47,335 bases of DNA from Deltaproteobacteria bacterium. Its GTDB lineage: Bacteria; Myxococcota_A; Polyangia; JAAYKL01. The notes beneath the pieces were generated by a model that did not search any database, had not been told where the DNA came from, and saw nothing but the letters and a program-made list of their open reading frames with translations. This document shows, in pieces, positions 8,993-18,457 of the stretch (position 1 is its first letter; each line of letters starts with the position of its first letter). The DNA is taken from the NCBI GenBank assembly GCA_030595125.1, contig JAUVDV010000042.1:1-47335 (forward strand), read 5' to 3'. The position numbers and the translations under genes were made by a program.

Positions 8993-9189
8993 CCGCGCCC
9001 TGAATAGGGCGCGGTCAGGATGAGCTTGTGTTCCCACCAAGCCTGAGAATCCACCGCCCAAGCCCGCAGGGCTTGCATGTCAGACGGGTCGGGCAGCCCG
9101 ACGCTTTAAGCCCTCGGGGCTTGGCCGAAGGAATCAAAGGTCAATGAAGACAACTAGGCCATCCTGACCGCGTCCTCATAAGGGCGCGG
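8993..9189. repeat. Hairpin-rich element A with 30-bp terminal inverted repeats (REPIN/MITE-like)
   Basis: This fills most of the 374-base gap 8961-9334. The left arm 8993-9022 and right arm 9160-9189 are inverted repeats matching at 26 of 30 positions. Each arm contains its own palindrome: CCGCGCCCT and AGGGCGCGG around a 4-nt loop, followed by TCAGGATG. Between the arms are three triloop hairpins: 9059-9075 (CAAGCCC/GGGCTTG), 9088-9102 (GTCGGG/CCCGAC) and 9108-9122 (AAGCCC/GGGCTT). No reading frame is supported. The rest of the gap, 9190-9334, holds only a weak G-run/C-run inverted repeat (9226-9266) and the leader of the next gene. The plan matches element B at 18458. Confidence 0.72.
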
Positions 9190-9334
9190 TGACCAGGCCT
9201 GTCAGCGCGGCTGGATCCAGATAAGCAATTTGGGGGACTAGAAAAAAGTTTACCACCCCCCATTTGGTCGTGGATTAGCTGGCGTCACGCCGTCATATCC
9301 CCTAAGATGCGCCCGAAATCCCAAAGGATGGTCA

Positions 9335-10810
9335 ATGAGATTACGCGGTTACATTTTCAGTTTATTTTCGGCGGCAACGATCGTGTTTTCGATTGCCGGC
9401 TCGCTTGAGGCATACGATGGGGGAGTGCCGTACGATACGGACGCGGGAGTGTGCACGGGGGCCGGTAACGACGGATACCAGCGCCCGGACGACTGGGATG
9501 ACGACGGCATCGTCGATGACCTGGACAGTTGCCCGTTCGATTTCGAGAACATTTTCGAGATCGATGACAGCGGCATGAGCGAGCCGTTCGACGTGGACGG
9601 AGATGGGGTGGGCGACAAATGTGACAACTGTCCGGCTCACTTCAATCCTCATCAGCGCGACATGGACTGGGACGGGGTTGGAGACGCGTGCGACAACGAT
9701 ATCGACGGTGACGGCGTGCTCAACGCAAACGATAATTGCTATTATCACAACGAATATGAGATTGGCGGCGGTGAGATTGACGGCGGCGTAGTTGATGGCG
9801 GCGTAGTTGATGGCAGCGAAGTTGTGAGCAAGGGTCCGACGGATGTGTACAACCCCGATCAGAGGGACACTGATGGCGACGGGACAGGCAACGCCTGTGA
9901 TAACGACATAGACGGCGACGGGATCCTCAATCTGGAGGACGCGTGCCCGTTCGACTTCGAGCCCGTTTTCCTGTGTCTCATGCAGGATAGTGACAGCGAC
10001 GGGATCGTGGATTTCAGCGCCGTAAGCGGTCAGATCCACCGCGTGGACAACTGTCCCTACATGCCCAACGAAGATCAATCCGATATGGACGGCGACGGAA
10101 TTGGCGACGCCTGTGATCCGGACGTGGACGGTGACGGGGTGATGAACAGCTCGGACAACTGTTTCGATGTTCCGGCCCCTGTTCTCCTCGACGGGGGAGT
10201 TTCACAAGAGGACACCCCGCTCGACGTGTACAATCCCGACCAGGAAGACTGGGATCGCGACAAGGTGGGAAAGGCGTGCGACGACGAGTTCTGTTTCGTC
10301 GTGCTGGGCGACAAGGGCAATTGTCTGGATCCGGTTGCCGAGTTTACCGTCTATTCTCCGGATATCCTGGATGCCAGAACCGGAGACGAGATCCGGTTGC
10401 GCATGTTCGCCAATCGGCAGAACGCGCTTCTTACGTACCACTGGGCCCTGGTATCGGGCCCGGCCTACAGCGGCGGTGTGCAAAACCCGGACGGAGAAGT
10501 GGATTGCTCCACCCCCTACGAATATCACTACATCGAAGGCCAGGAGCCGTCCTTCAAACCCACCGAGACCGGGATCTACGAGTTGCAGCTCATCGCCACG
10601 TACCCCGGGCAAGATCCGGTGACCGAGGCGTTGGATGCCATCGCTAACCGAACGGTGGTCATTCAGGTCTCGGGGAGCAATATCTCGGGCGGCAGCTCTT
10701 GCACGTGCGACAGTGTGGGTCATCGAAGCTCCCCAGCGGGAGGATCTTTCTTGATCTTGCTCATTTTGCTCCTCGCCGGTCTCGCTGTCAGAAGGTCGGC
10801 GGTGCGGTGA
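9335..10810 (+). CDS. Secreted thrombospondin type 3 repeat protein with MYXO-CTERM-like tail
   Basis: A cell-surface protein of 491 residues. A signal peptide (about residues 1-27) is followed by roughly 300 residues of Asp-rich calcium-binding thrombospondin type 3 repeats: DWDDDGIVDDLDSCP, DVDGDGVGDKCDNCP, DTDGDGTGNACDNDIDGDG, DMDGDGIGDACDPDVDGDG. A short tandem VVDGG/VVDGS repeat sits near residue 150. An Ig-like region follows (about 340-455), then a tail with SSCTCDS, a hydrophobic FLILLILLLAGLAV helix and RRSAVR, like the MYXO-CTERM sorting signal. AAAGGA precedes the ATG. The stop TGA overlaps the histidine kinase start (GTGA), making it the first gene of a coupled operon. Confidence 0.87.
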   Translation: MRLRGYIFSLFSAATIVFSIAGSLEAYDGGVPYDTDAGVCTGAGNDGYQRPDDWDDDGIVDDLDSCPFDFENIFEIDDSGMSEPFDVDGDGVGDKCDNCPAHFNPHQRDMDWDGVGDACDNDIDGDGVLNANDNCYYHNEYEIGGGEIDGGVVDGGVVDGSEVVSKGPTDVYNPDQRDTDGDGTGNACDNDIDGDGILNLEDACPFDFEPVFLCLMQDSDSDGIVDFSAVSGQIHRVDNCPYMPNEDQSDMDGDGIGDACDPDVDGDGVMNSSDNCFDVPAPVLLDGGVSQEDTPLDVYNPDQEDWDRDKVGKACDDEFCFVVLGDKGNCLDPVAEFTVYSPDILDARTGDEIRLRMFANRQNALLTYHWALVSGPAYSGGVQNPDGEVDCSTPYEYHYIEGQEPSFKPTETGIYELQLIATYPGQDPVTEALDAIANRTVVIQVSGSNISGGSSCTCDSVGHRSSPAGGSFLILLILLLAGLAVRRSAVR

Positions 10811-11763
10811 GCGAGCGGCCATTCAGGACCAGGATCAAACAACTTCAACGGAGTATGAGTCTGACGAGCGCCATCGTCGCCCTTGCGGTCGGTGTCATCT
10901 TGCCGGTGCTCCTGTCCACATCCCTGGGTATCGTGCGGCTCGCGTCGGGTGGGAAGTCCGAGGACATCGTGTTCGGCGTGCTCGTGCTCTCCTTTGCCGC
11001 CGCGGCATTCGGCAGCGCGATCGTTGTGACAGTCCTTCTGGGGAAGCGTGCGCGGGTAGCCCGGCTTCAGGCCGACTTCACGGCCAATATTAGCCACGAG
11101 CTGCGAACGCCGCTCGCCTCCATTCGAATGTACGCCCAGACGCTCCAGATGGGTCGTCTCGACGGCGACCAGAAGCGGACGAAGGAGAGCCTGGAGATCA
11201 TACTGCGGGAGACCGAGTGGCTCGAAGCCATGATCGATCGTGTCCTGGCCTGGAGAGCGGCGGCCGGGGATCGGGAACAACCCGAGATGAAAATCGGTTC
11301 CATGCGCGTGGCGGTGGAGTCCGCGGTGGCCCGTTTCGAGCGGATGGTAGCGCCCGGGGAGGTCGATCTTGGTGTCTCCATCGAGTGCGAGACTCCGGTT
11401 CTCCACGACGTGGACGGCATGGGATCGCTCCTGCTCAACTTGCTCATCAACGCGTACAAGTACTCCGGCTCCGACAAGAGGATCAGTATCACAGTGGAGG
11501 ATCTGGACGACAATGTGGAGATATCGGTCAAGGACAACGGCATTGGTATCCGGAAGGACAGGGTAGGTCGGATCTTCGACCCGTTTTATCAGGTGGACTC
11601 GAGCAACGCGGGAGGATCCTCGGGCGTGGGACTGGGTCTGGCCATTGTCAGGCACCAGGCGAGATCGCACTCCGGAGAGGTGTACGTTGAGAGTGAAGAG
11701 GGCGTGGGGAGCAAGTTCTCGGTGCATCTGCCCCGTGCAATCGATACGAAGAAGGACGAATGA
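10807..11763 (+). CDS. Membrane sensor histidine kinase
   Basis: A kinase of about 318 residues. Two transmembrane helices (about residues 20-45 and 54-78) enclose an extracytoplasmic loop of only about ten residues, so it has no sensor domain of its own. HisKA follows with FTANISHELRTPLASIR (phosphoacceptor His97), then HATPase_c: N box NLLINAYKYSG, G1 VKDNGIG, F box IFDPFYQ and G2 GGSSGVGLGLAIV. GTG 10807 overlaps the TGA of the upstream surface-protein gene; the frame runs further upstream only inside that gene. Its own stop overlaps the regulator's ATG (ATGA). The tiny loop suggests the signal comes through the membrane or a partner protein. Confidence 0.93.
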   Translation: MSERPFRTRIKQLQRSMSLTSAIVALAVGVILPVLLSTSLGIVRLASGGKSEDIVFGVLVLSFAAAAFGSAIVVTVLLGKRARVARLQADFTANISHELRTPLASIRMYAQTLQMGRLDGDQKRTKESLEIILRETEWLEAMIDRVLAWRAAAGDREQPEMKIGSMRVAVESAVARFERMVAPGEVDLGVSIECETPVLHDVDGMGSLLLNLLINAYKYSGSDKRISITVEDLDDNVEISVKDNGIGIRKDRVGRIFDPFYQVDSSNAGGSSGVGLGLAIVRHQARSHSGEVYVESEEGVGSKFSVHLPRAIDTKKDE

Positions 11764-12461
11764 ACGAGGAAACCAACAAGAGCGAAACCATCCTCATTGT
11801 GGAGGACGACAAGTCCCTGCGTGAGGGCCTGGCGATGAACTTCAGCCTGCAGGGGTACAGGGTCCTCACCGCCGGCGACGGGGACGAGGGGATGCAGAAG
11901 GCGTTCGACAGCCGTCCGGACCTGATCATCCTGGATATCATGTTGCCGGGCTGGAGCGGGCTCGAGATCCTCTCCGAGTTGCGGGAAAAATCGCAGGACG
12001 TACCGGTACTTATTCTTTCGGCGAGGGACAAGACGGGCGACAAGATCGAGGGGTTCGATCTCGGCGCGGACGACTACGTCACCAAGCCGTTCGAGCTCCC
12101 GGAGCTGCTCGCCCGCGTTGAGGCGATGCTCAGACGTCGGCGAGGTGAGCGCGGCAAGGAGCCGAAAATCGAATTTGGAAACATTGTCATCGATCCAGTA
12201 AGCCGTACCACCCTTGTGGGAGGGAGCGAGGTCAACCTGTCGGCGAGGGAATTCGACCTGTTGATCCTGCTAGCCCGCTCCTCCGGAAGGCCCTTTTCCC
12301 GCGCCACCATTCTCGATCGGGTGTGGGGTTGGGGGTTCGACGGCACGGAGCGAACCGTTGATAACTTCATCATGGCGCTTCGCCAGAAAATAGAATCCGA
12401 CCCCTCAAATCCCGCGCACATCAAAACCGTCCGCCAGGTCGGCTACAAGATTGATTTTTAA
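11760..12461 (+). CDS. OmpR/PhoB-family response regulator
   Basis: A regulator of 233 residues. The receiver domain has the acidic pair Glu15-Asp16-Asp17, phosphoacceptor Asp59 in LIILDIMLPG, Ser87 in LILSARD and Lys109 in DDYVTKPFE. The C-terminal winged helix (about 138-233) ends with the usual VDNFIMALRQKIE...IKTVRQVGYK. ATG 11760 overlaps the kinase stop by four bases, so it is the cognate partner. The gene converges with the TraB/GumN gene twelve bases downstream. Targets are unknown; the operon's first gene is a natural candidate. Confidence 0.94.
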   Translation: MNEETNKSETILIVEDDKSLREGLAMNFSLQGYRVLTAGDGDEGMQKAFDSRPDLIILDIMLPGWSGLEILSELREKSQDVPVLILSARDKTGDKIEGFDLGADDYVTKPFELPELLARVEAMLRRRRGERGKEPKIEFGNIVIDPVSRTTLVGGSEVNLSAREFDLLILLARSSGRPFSRATILDRVWGWGFDGTERTVDNFIMALRQKIESDPSNPAHIKTVRQVGYKIDF

Positions 12462-12473
12462 CCCCACGTCTTT

Positions 12474-13424
12474 CTAGCCCTTCCCCTCCATCTGGCGAAC
12501 CGTGAATCCTTCCTTCTCCAGCAAGTCGACAAGACCGCCCTCTCCGATGATGTGGGCCGCCCCCACGACCACAAACACCGAATCATGGTTCGCGAGGCTC
12601 TCGATGATCCCGTCTCTCATCCGAAGATTTCGTCTGGTGAGAAGCGCATCGAAGAGCGCCTCCATATGAGGTTCGGCTTCCTCCAGAATAAACTCCTCCA
12701 TGAACTCCACGTCTCCGTCCTGCCAGGCCTGAGCCAGTAGGGCTATTGTTGACGCGGCATCTTCCATATCGTCCATGGTGTCCACCAGGAAAAGCTCCTG
12801 CTGCTCGGTCGAGAGAACGGAAAAAATTTGCAGCTGCTGCTCAACGGTTTCCAGCCCGACGATGGGAATACCGTCCGCATCCGCCCGGGCCATGAGGTGA
12901 ACATCGATCCCCAGCGAAGGATCCAGCCCAGCGAGGTGAATGGCCAGAACTGCCAGGGTTATCCCGGCTGTCCAGGGCCTCATTCGATCCACCGTTTTGA
13001 CGGGAATTCCCAGAGAGTCCAGCAGGGCGACCAGCTTGTCCATGGTCTCCACGGAGATGTGATCCGAGAGTGACTCGCCCTCGGGGAGAATACCGTGTTT
13101 GGCGATCATCCGGGACACCAGGGAGGGCTCCATCTGGGACCTGTCGATCTCCACCAGCAGGACCTCGCTACCCTTCAGCGCCTCGGCGAACACCGGATCG
13201 AGTGGATAAAACTCCGGTGTCCCCGCGTGCACGGAACCCACCATGTGCACATCCTTGCCCGGCATGTCCGAGTGCTCAACATGCCACATGAACAAAGGAG
13301 AGGAAGAGACCGCTTTCTCGGGAGCTGATACCGGTGAAGCGGCAGAGCCACACGATGACAGGACAAAGGCGACCGCAATAAAAAGCGTGAACGCCGCGAG
13401 TCGGACGATTCTGCATGTTTTCAT
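12474..13424 (-). CDS. TraB/GumN (Tiki-like) family lipoprotein
   Basis: A lipoprotein of about 316 residues with lipobox FVLSSCG. It has the TraB/GumN layout: HMVGSVHAG with the first conserved GxxH near residue 65, EVLLVEIDRSQ, a helical middle rich in LVALLDSLGI and MRPWTAGI, GIDVHLMARADADGIPIVGLETVEQQL, and a C-terminal VVVGAAHIIGEGGLVDLLEKEGF with the second GxxH. Some family members are metal-dependent proteases, but the bacterial function is largely undefined. ATG 13424 gives the cleanest signal; ATG 13442 is possible. Confidence 0.85.
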   Translation of the reverse strand: MKTCRIVRLAAFTLFIAVAFVLSSCGSAASPVSAPEKAVSSSPLFMWHVEHSDMPGKDVHMVGSVHAGTPEFYPLDPVFAEALKGSEVLLVEIDRSQMEPSLVSRMIAKHGILPEGESLSDHISVETMDKLVALLDSLGIPVKTVDRMRPWTAGITLAVLAIHLAGLDPSLGIDVHLMARADADGIPIVGLETVEQQLQIFSVLSTEQQELFLVDTMDDMEDAASTIALLAQAWQDGDVEFMEEFILEEAEPHMEALFDALLTRRNLRMRDGIIESLANHDSVFVVVGAAHIIGEGGLVDLLEKEGFTVRQMEGKG

Positions 13425-13489
13425 GGGAACAGGATGTCCCATCGGTAGATTCAGTCAATGAAAAATTCGTAGAGTAAACTACTTGCGGT

Positions 13490-13549
13490 CTATCCGGCGA
13501 ACACCTCGATGTCGTCGATATGCCAGACCCCCACGTCCCCCTTTTCCAT
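13490..13549 (-). pseudogene. Possible 3' remnant of a secreted or lectin-like protein gene
   Basis: A 19-codon frame, open further upstream through at least 13600, ends at TAG 13492-13490 and encodes GVWHIDDIEVFAG at its C-terminus. This resembles the last strand of jelly-roll or carbohydrate-binding domains (VWHIDDIEVF). It has no usable start or ribosome-binding site, and its open part runs into the start of the DUF1566 gene on the other strand. I read it as the stump of a deleted gene, but chance cannot be excluded at this length. Confidence 0.3.
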
Positions 13550-13639
13550 ATGCGCTAATAGACGGGAGCAGCCAAATTGTCGAGCGACCCAGGGCAAACC
13601 ATGATACGATACAAACCAAAGACGAAAAGGAAAAGTGAC

Positions 13640-14203
13640 ATGATGGCGCGTTTTTCAATTCTGTTAGCGATGGTTGCTGGGCTGGTTGTCGCCGCTGGAT
13701 GTGACGGTGGTCAGCGGGGCGTCGACGGAGACAATGATGGCGCGGAGGATGATACCGAATCGGATACAGGCGATGATCCCAATTACTGCGCCGGTGGAGG
13801 ATACGATATCATCAACAACCTGTGTTGGCAGAACCCGGACGCCGGTTCGTTCAACTGGGCTGATGCCGTAGCCTATTGCGATGATCTTGTACTCGCGGGG
13901 CAGGACGACTGGTATCTGCCAACAGTCTACGAGTTCATCGATATGTTGGGAGGTTGCTACAGTATCGATTTTGAACAGCCGCAGTCAGGCGGCTGTGACG
14001 AATGCTTTGATAGCGCGACCTGTCAGATAATTATTGGCTGGAGCTTTGACTCAAACACGTACTGGTCCTCAACATTGTCAGGCTGGGGATACTCGGTGGA
14101 GGACAAGTATGCATGGAAGGTCTCTTTTTCAAATGGTGGTGTTTCGCCAGCCGGTTTCATGACCAGCGACCTCAATGTGCGATGTGTGCGGCAGGGGAAG
14201 TAA
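13640..14203 (+). CDS. DUF1566 domain lipoprotein
   Basis: A lipoprotein of about 187 residues: signal LLAMVAGLVVAAGC, then an Asp/Glu-rich linker (DGDNDGAEDDTESDTGDD), then a DUF1566/Lcl C-terminal domain. Marks of that domain are NLCWQNP, WADAVAYCDDL, DDWYLPTVYEF, YWSSTLSG, YAWKVSFSNGGV and the terminal NVRCVR. The domain occurs in exported bacterial proteins, mostly with no known activity and often thought to bind ligands. Seven Cys in the mature part suggest disulfides. ATG 13640 has AAGG nine bases upstream; ATG 13601 or 13577 would add a charged N-terminus. Confidence 0.8.
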   Translation: MMARFSILLAMVAGLVVAAGCDGGQRGVDGDNDGAEDDTESDTGDDPNYCAGGGYDIINNLCWQNPDAGSFNWADAVAYCDDLVLAGQDDWYLPTVYEFIDMLGGCYSIDFEQPQSGGCDECFDSATCQIIIGWSFDSNTYWSSTLSGWGYSVEDKYAWKVSFSNGGVSPAGFMTSDLNVRCVRQGK

Positions 14204-14221
14204 ATTTGATTTAGTGCTGTG

Positions 14222-14419
14222 TCAAGCGTTCAGAGTCGGGTGAAGACTCCGATTCCCCTTTGAAAAAATGGGGAACCTTCCTCCTGGCTCCCCAAGGGTG
14301 CCATCGATAAAGCGGACGTCACTATCATCGATTTTTAGCATCGTTTTGATCTCGTCATAGCCCCCGACATTAGGACTCAAACTTCTAAATAAAAGGACTC
14401 TTTCAGGAGGGGAAACCCG
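14222..14419 (-). pseudogene. Remnant of a protein-coding gene on the minus strand
   Basis: The 325-base gap 14204-14528 is not empty. Its reverse strand has an open stretch from 14419 to TGA 14224-14222 with protein-like composition: SPPERVLLFRSL, then GGYDEIKTMLKIDDSDVRF, then FIDGTLGEPGGRFPIFSKG. The only ATG in frame (14341) would give 39 residues without a ribosome-binding site, and an in-frame TAA lies just upstream at 14422-14420. It reads as a fragment of a decayed gene. The first segment weakly recalls TOTE-system primase/helicase proteins, but the rest does not, so no family is assigned. Confidence 0.35.
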
Positions 14420-14528
14420 TTAAGTCCATTACTGTACTATTGTTGTGAAATTTACAAGAATAACTAATTTACTCTTTTAATATTAATTAAGCATATTATT
14501 ATATTCGGCGAAAGAGAGGTTTTGTCTA
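14420..14528 (+). promoter_or_regulatory. AT-rich leader and probable promoter of the PLP-lyase gene
   Basis: About 110 bases of much lower GC than the surroundings precede the ATG at 14529. They hold several TATAAT-like hexamers (TATTAT at 14494-14499, TATATT at 14500-14505) with no clear TTGACA partner, then GAGAGG about nine bases before the ATG. This is the likely promoter zone, but the exact boxes cannot be fixed. I see no riboswitch that I could name. Confidence 0.35.
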
Positions 14529-15752
14529 ATGCAGCAATTCAATCCAGAGCAGGCAATGACCCGTGGTCACCGGGAGTTCGGCGAGCACGGGGGAGTCACC
14601 CCATCCATCGAACGTTCATCCACATTCACGGTCCTCGAGTCCAACACCATGCCCGCCATTTTCAACGGGGAGAAGAGCCCCGAGAACGGCGGCTGCTATC
14701 TGTACAGTCGCCACTTCAATCCGACGGTGGACGCCGTCGCTCGAAGGCTGGCCGCCCTGGAGGATACCGACTACGCCGTATGCACGGCCAGCGGGATCTC
14801 GGCCATCGCCTGTGCCATCTCCCAATTATGCACGTGCGGCGGTCACGTCGTCTCCAGCAACACGGTATACGGCGGCACCCACGCGCTCCTGGGGGACCTT
14901 CTCCCCACCATGGGAATAGAGACGACCTTCGTTGACCCCACCGACACAGAAGCCTTCCGGGCAGCCATGCGCGAGGACACACGTGTGGTCTATACAGAAG
15001 TACTGGGAAACCCCACACTCAAGGTCGCGGACATCCCCGCCATCTCGAGAATCGCCCACGAGGGAGGGGCTGCGCTGGTCGTGGACAACACCTTTACACC
15101 TGTGCTCCTTTCCCCCGCCCGGCTTGGAGCGGACGTGGTGGTCTACTCCCTCACCAAGTTCGTGAACGGCGCAAGCGATATCATCGGTGGATCCATCTGT
15201 GGTTCGAACGAGTTCATCGGCGATCTGATGGATCTACACACGGGCAGGGTAATGCTCCTCGGCCCGACCATGGACCCCAGGGTAGCGTTCGATGTGTATC
15301 AACGGATCCCTCATCTACCCCTGAGAATGCGCGAGCATGGCGCCAGAGCCCTGGCGATTGCCTCGAGGCTGGAGGAGTTGGGGGTGGATGTCGGCTACCC
15401 GGGGCTTCGTTCGCACCCCGGTCACGAGCTTTTCTCGTCCATGCTGAACGAGGGCTATGGTTACGGTGGAATGATCACCGTCGACTGCGGTTCCGTAGAT
15501 CGGGCCGGCAAGTTCATGGACGCCCTCCAGAACGACGAGGACTTCGGTTACATCGCGGTATCCCTGGGATACTTCGACACTCTGCTCACATGTTCCGGCT
15601 CGTCGACTTCTTCGGAAATAGCGCCGGATGAACAGGCCTCCATGGGGCTCTCTCCCGGGCTGGTGCGCATGGCGGTGGGTTACACCGGCGGAGCCGATGA
15701 GCGGATCGAGCAGATAGAGCGCGCAGCGCGCAAGGTGGGGTTGGCGAAGTAG
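14529..15752 (+). CDS. PLP-dependent Cys/Met-metabolism enzyme (methionine gamma-lyase / cystathionine gamma-synthase type)
   Basis: A fold-type I PLP enzyme of 407 residues. Family marks: YSRHFNPTVDAVARRLAALE near the N-terminus, TASGISAI (cofactor phosphate loop), VVYTEVLGNPTLKVADIPAI, LVVDNTFTPVLLSPARLGADVVVYSLTKFVNG with the Schiff-base Lys near residue 210, and the C-terminal GLVRMAVGYTGGADERIEQIERA. The reaction is either alpha,gamma-elimination of methionine (to methanethiol, ammonia and 2-oxobutyrate) or gamma-replacement in methionine synthesis; sequence reading alone does not separate these. It appears to be its own transcription unit, with no other methionine gene adjacent. Confidence 0.88.
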   Translation: MQQFNPEQAMTRGHREFGEHGGVTPSIERSSTFTVLESNTMPAIFNGEKSPENGGCYLYSRHFNPTVDAVARRLAALEDTDYAVCTASGISAIACAISQLCTCGGHVVSSNTVYGGTHALLGDLLPTMGIETTFVDPTDTEAFRAAMREDTRVVYTEVLGNPTLKVADIPAISRIAHEGGAALVVDNTFTPVLLSPARLGADVVVYSLTKFVNGASDIIGGSICGSNEFIGDLMDLHTGRVMLLGPTMDPRVAFDVYQRIPHLPLRMREHGARALAIASRLEELGVDVGYPGLRSHPGHELFSSMLNEGYGYGGMITVDCGSVDRAGKFMDALQNDEDFGYIAVSLGYFDTLLTCSGSSTSSEIAPDEQASMGLSPGLVRMAVGYTGGADERIEQIERAARKVGLAK

Positions 15753-15811
15753 ACCGAAAAATGACGGAATCCCCAATAGCCCCATCCCTCGAAATAGGTG
15801 CAGTTTTTCCA

Positions 15812-15829
15812 GGTATATTGTTGTATACC
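15812..15829 (+). promoter_or_regulatory. Inverted repeat upstream of sucCD (possible operator/promoter)
   Basis: GGTATA, a six-base centre TTGTTG and TATACC form a perfect 18-base inverted repeat 33 bases before the sucC ATG. It includes the TATA-like sequences expected of a -10 region, so it may combine promoter and operator. No regulator is identified in the window. Confidence 0.35.
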
Positions 15830-15861
15830 CGTCTTGAACTTTTGAAATTTCGGAGGAACGG

Positions 15862-17037
<1,176 letters not shown>

Positions 17038-17048
17038 GAGGTATTAAT

Positions 17049-17924
17049 ATGACTATTCTGGTCAACAAAGATACGAAGGTTCTCATTCAGGGCATCACGG
17101 GGGGCGCGGGAGCTTTTCACACAAGGCAAATGCTCGACGCCGGCACCAACATCGTCGCGGGCGTAACCCCGGGCAAGGGTGGGCAGAAGTTTGACGACAA
17201 GATCCCTGTGTTCAACACGGTCAGCGAGGCAATGGAAGCTACCGGCGCGAGCGCGTCGGTGCTCTTCGTCCCCGCGGCATTTGCGGCCGACTCTGTCAAG
17301 GAGACGGTAGCGGCCGGGATGGACCTGGCGATCTGCATCACGGAGGGCATTCCCACTGTGGATATGGTCGGTGTGAGAGCGTACATGGAGAACAAGAATA
17401 CGCTGCTCATCGGGCCCAATTGCCCCGGGCTGATCGCTCCGCCGGTCAACCAGAAGCTGGGCATCACTCCTCACAGTGTCACGAAGCCCGGGAAGATAGG
17501 CGTGATATCGCGTTCGGGAACCCTCACCTACGAGGCCATCGGGCAACTCACGGCACTCGGGCTCGGGCAGTCCACCTGCATCGGCATCGGCGGCGACCCG
17601 GTCGGGGGCATGGACTTCGTGGATCTTCTTGCCCTGTTCGAGGAGGATCCGGACACGGACGCTACCATCATGATCGGGGAGATCGGCGGGACCGCCGAGG
17701 AGCAGGCCGCGGCCTTCATCAGGGAAAACATCAAGAAGCCGGTTGCGGCGTTCATCGCCGGCGCCACCGCTCCTCCGGGCAAGCGCATGGGGCATGCCGG
17801 CGCGATCATCGCCGGAGGCAAGGGCACCGCTGCCGAGAAGATCGCCGCGTTGAAAGACGCGGGCGTTGCGGTGAGCCCCACCCCTGCCGCGATGGGCACC
17901 ACCCTGGCAAGTCTGCTAAAATAG
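17049..17924 (+). CDS. sucD: Succinyl-CoA synthetase alpha subunit
   Basis: The CoA-binding, phosphohistidine-carrying partner of SucC; 291 residues, the family length. Visible signatures: [18 protein letters not shown] at the CoA-binding N-terminus, [29 protein letters not shown], and [17 protein letters not shown] with the active-site His near residue 249. ATG 17049 lies seven bases after AGGAGG. The frame extends upstream into sucC only as an overlap artefact. Confidence 0.97.
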   Translation: MTILVNKDTKVLIQGITGGAGAFHTRQMLDAGTNIVAGVTPGKGGQKFDDKIPVFNTVSEAMEATGASASVLFVPAAFAADSVKETVAAGMDLAICITEGIPTVDMVGVRAYMENKNTLLIGPNCPGLIAPPVNQKLGITPHSVTKPGKIGVISRSGTLTYEAIGQLTALGLGQSTCIGIGGDPVGGMDFVDLLALFEEDPDTDATIMIGEIGGTAEEQAAAFIRENIKKPVAAFIAGATAPPGKRMGHAGAIIAGGKGTAAEKIAALKDAGVAVSPTPAAMGTTLASLLK

Positions 17925-17977
17925 TTCTATACTTTTCGTCGGATGCCGACACTAAGATCTTGTTGAGGGGAAAGATC

Positions 17978-18334
17978 ATGGCCATTCGCAGAATAGCGAT
18001 CGGAGCATTCATCGCGCTTTTGTGCGCGGGTTGCTGGATGGAGCAGAGCATCCTGGACGAGGACGCGCAGGCTGCGTTTGGCGACAGTGGAACGTCGACG
18101 GGGGATGAAACCGATTACGACGATATTACCTGCCTCGAATTGGGGGCGTGCGTCGTCAGTGACGTGAGCGGGTACACATGCCCGGGCTTTGCCGGCACCA
18201 AGTGCTGGAATCTCGGCAACAAATGCAGCGTCAGTTACCTGTGCGCCACCACCGGTCAGGCTTGCAGCATAGTCTGCAACCAGACCACCTGCGGAGAATC
18301 GACCGCAACCCCACCCAAGCCCATTTGTAATTAG
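17978..18334 (+). CDS. Small cysteine-rich lipoprotein, unknown function
   Basis: A predicted lipoprotein of 118 residues. The signal IALLCAGC places the lipobox Cys near residue 19; an acidic spacer (DSGTSTGDETDYDD) follows, then a domain with ten Cys in about 70 residues (TCLELGAC, TCPGF, KCWN, KCSVSYLC, ACSIVCNQTTC). Such spacing suggests a disulfide-stabilised fold exposed in the periplasm or on the surface. GAGGGGAAAG precedes ATG 17978. It lies 53 bases after sucD and could be read through from it. I recognise no family. Confidence 0.75.
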   Translation: MAIRRIAIGAFIALLCAGCWMEQSILDEDAQAAFGDSGTSTGDETDYDDITCLELGACVVSDVSGYTCPGFAGTKCWNLGNKCSVSYLCATTGQACSIVCNQTTCGESTATPPKPICN

Positions 18335-18457
18335 TACCTCGTCACCTTTTTGATGAGGAGATCAGGGCGACGCGGGCGTTAATGATTGATCGCATCCTCT
18401 CATGTACAATATTCGACGCCACAATTGCCCAATGTTGTCGGCACTCCCTGCGCCAGC

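Noticed and set aside
14225-14300. Possible riboswitch upstream of the methionine/cysteine PLP enzyme
   Set aside because: There are small stems (GAGTC/GACTC and TTCCCC/GGGGAA), but they do not match the SAM or SAH riboswitch cores I know, and a coding remnant on the other strand explains the sequence.
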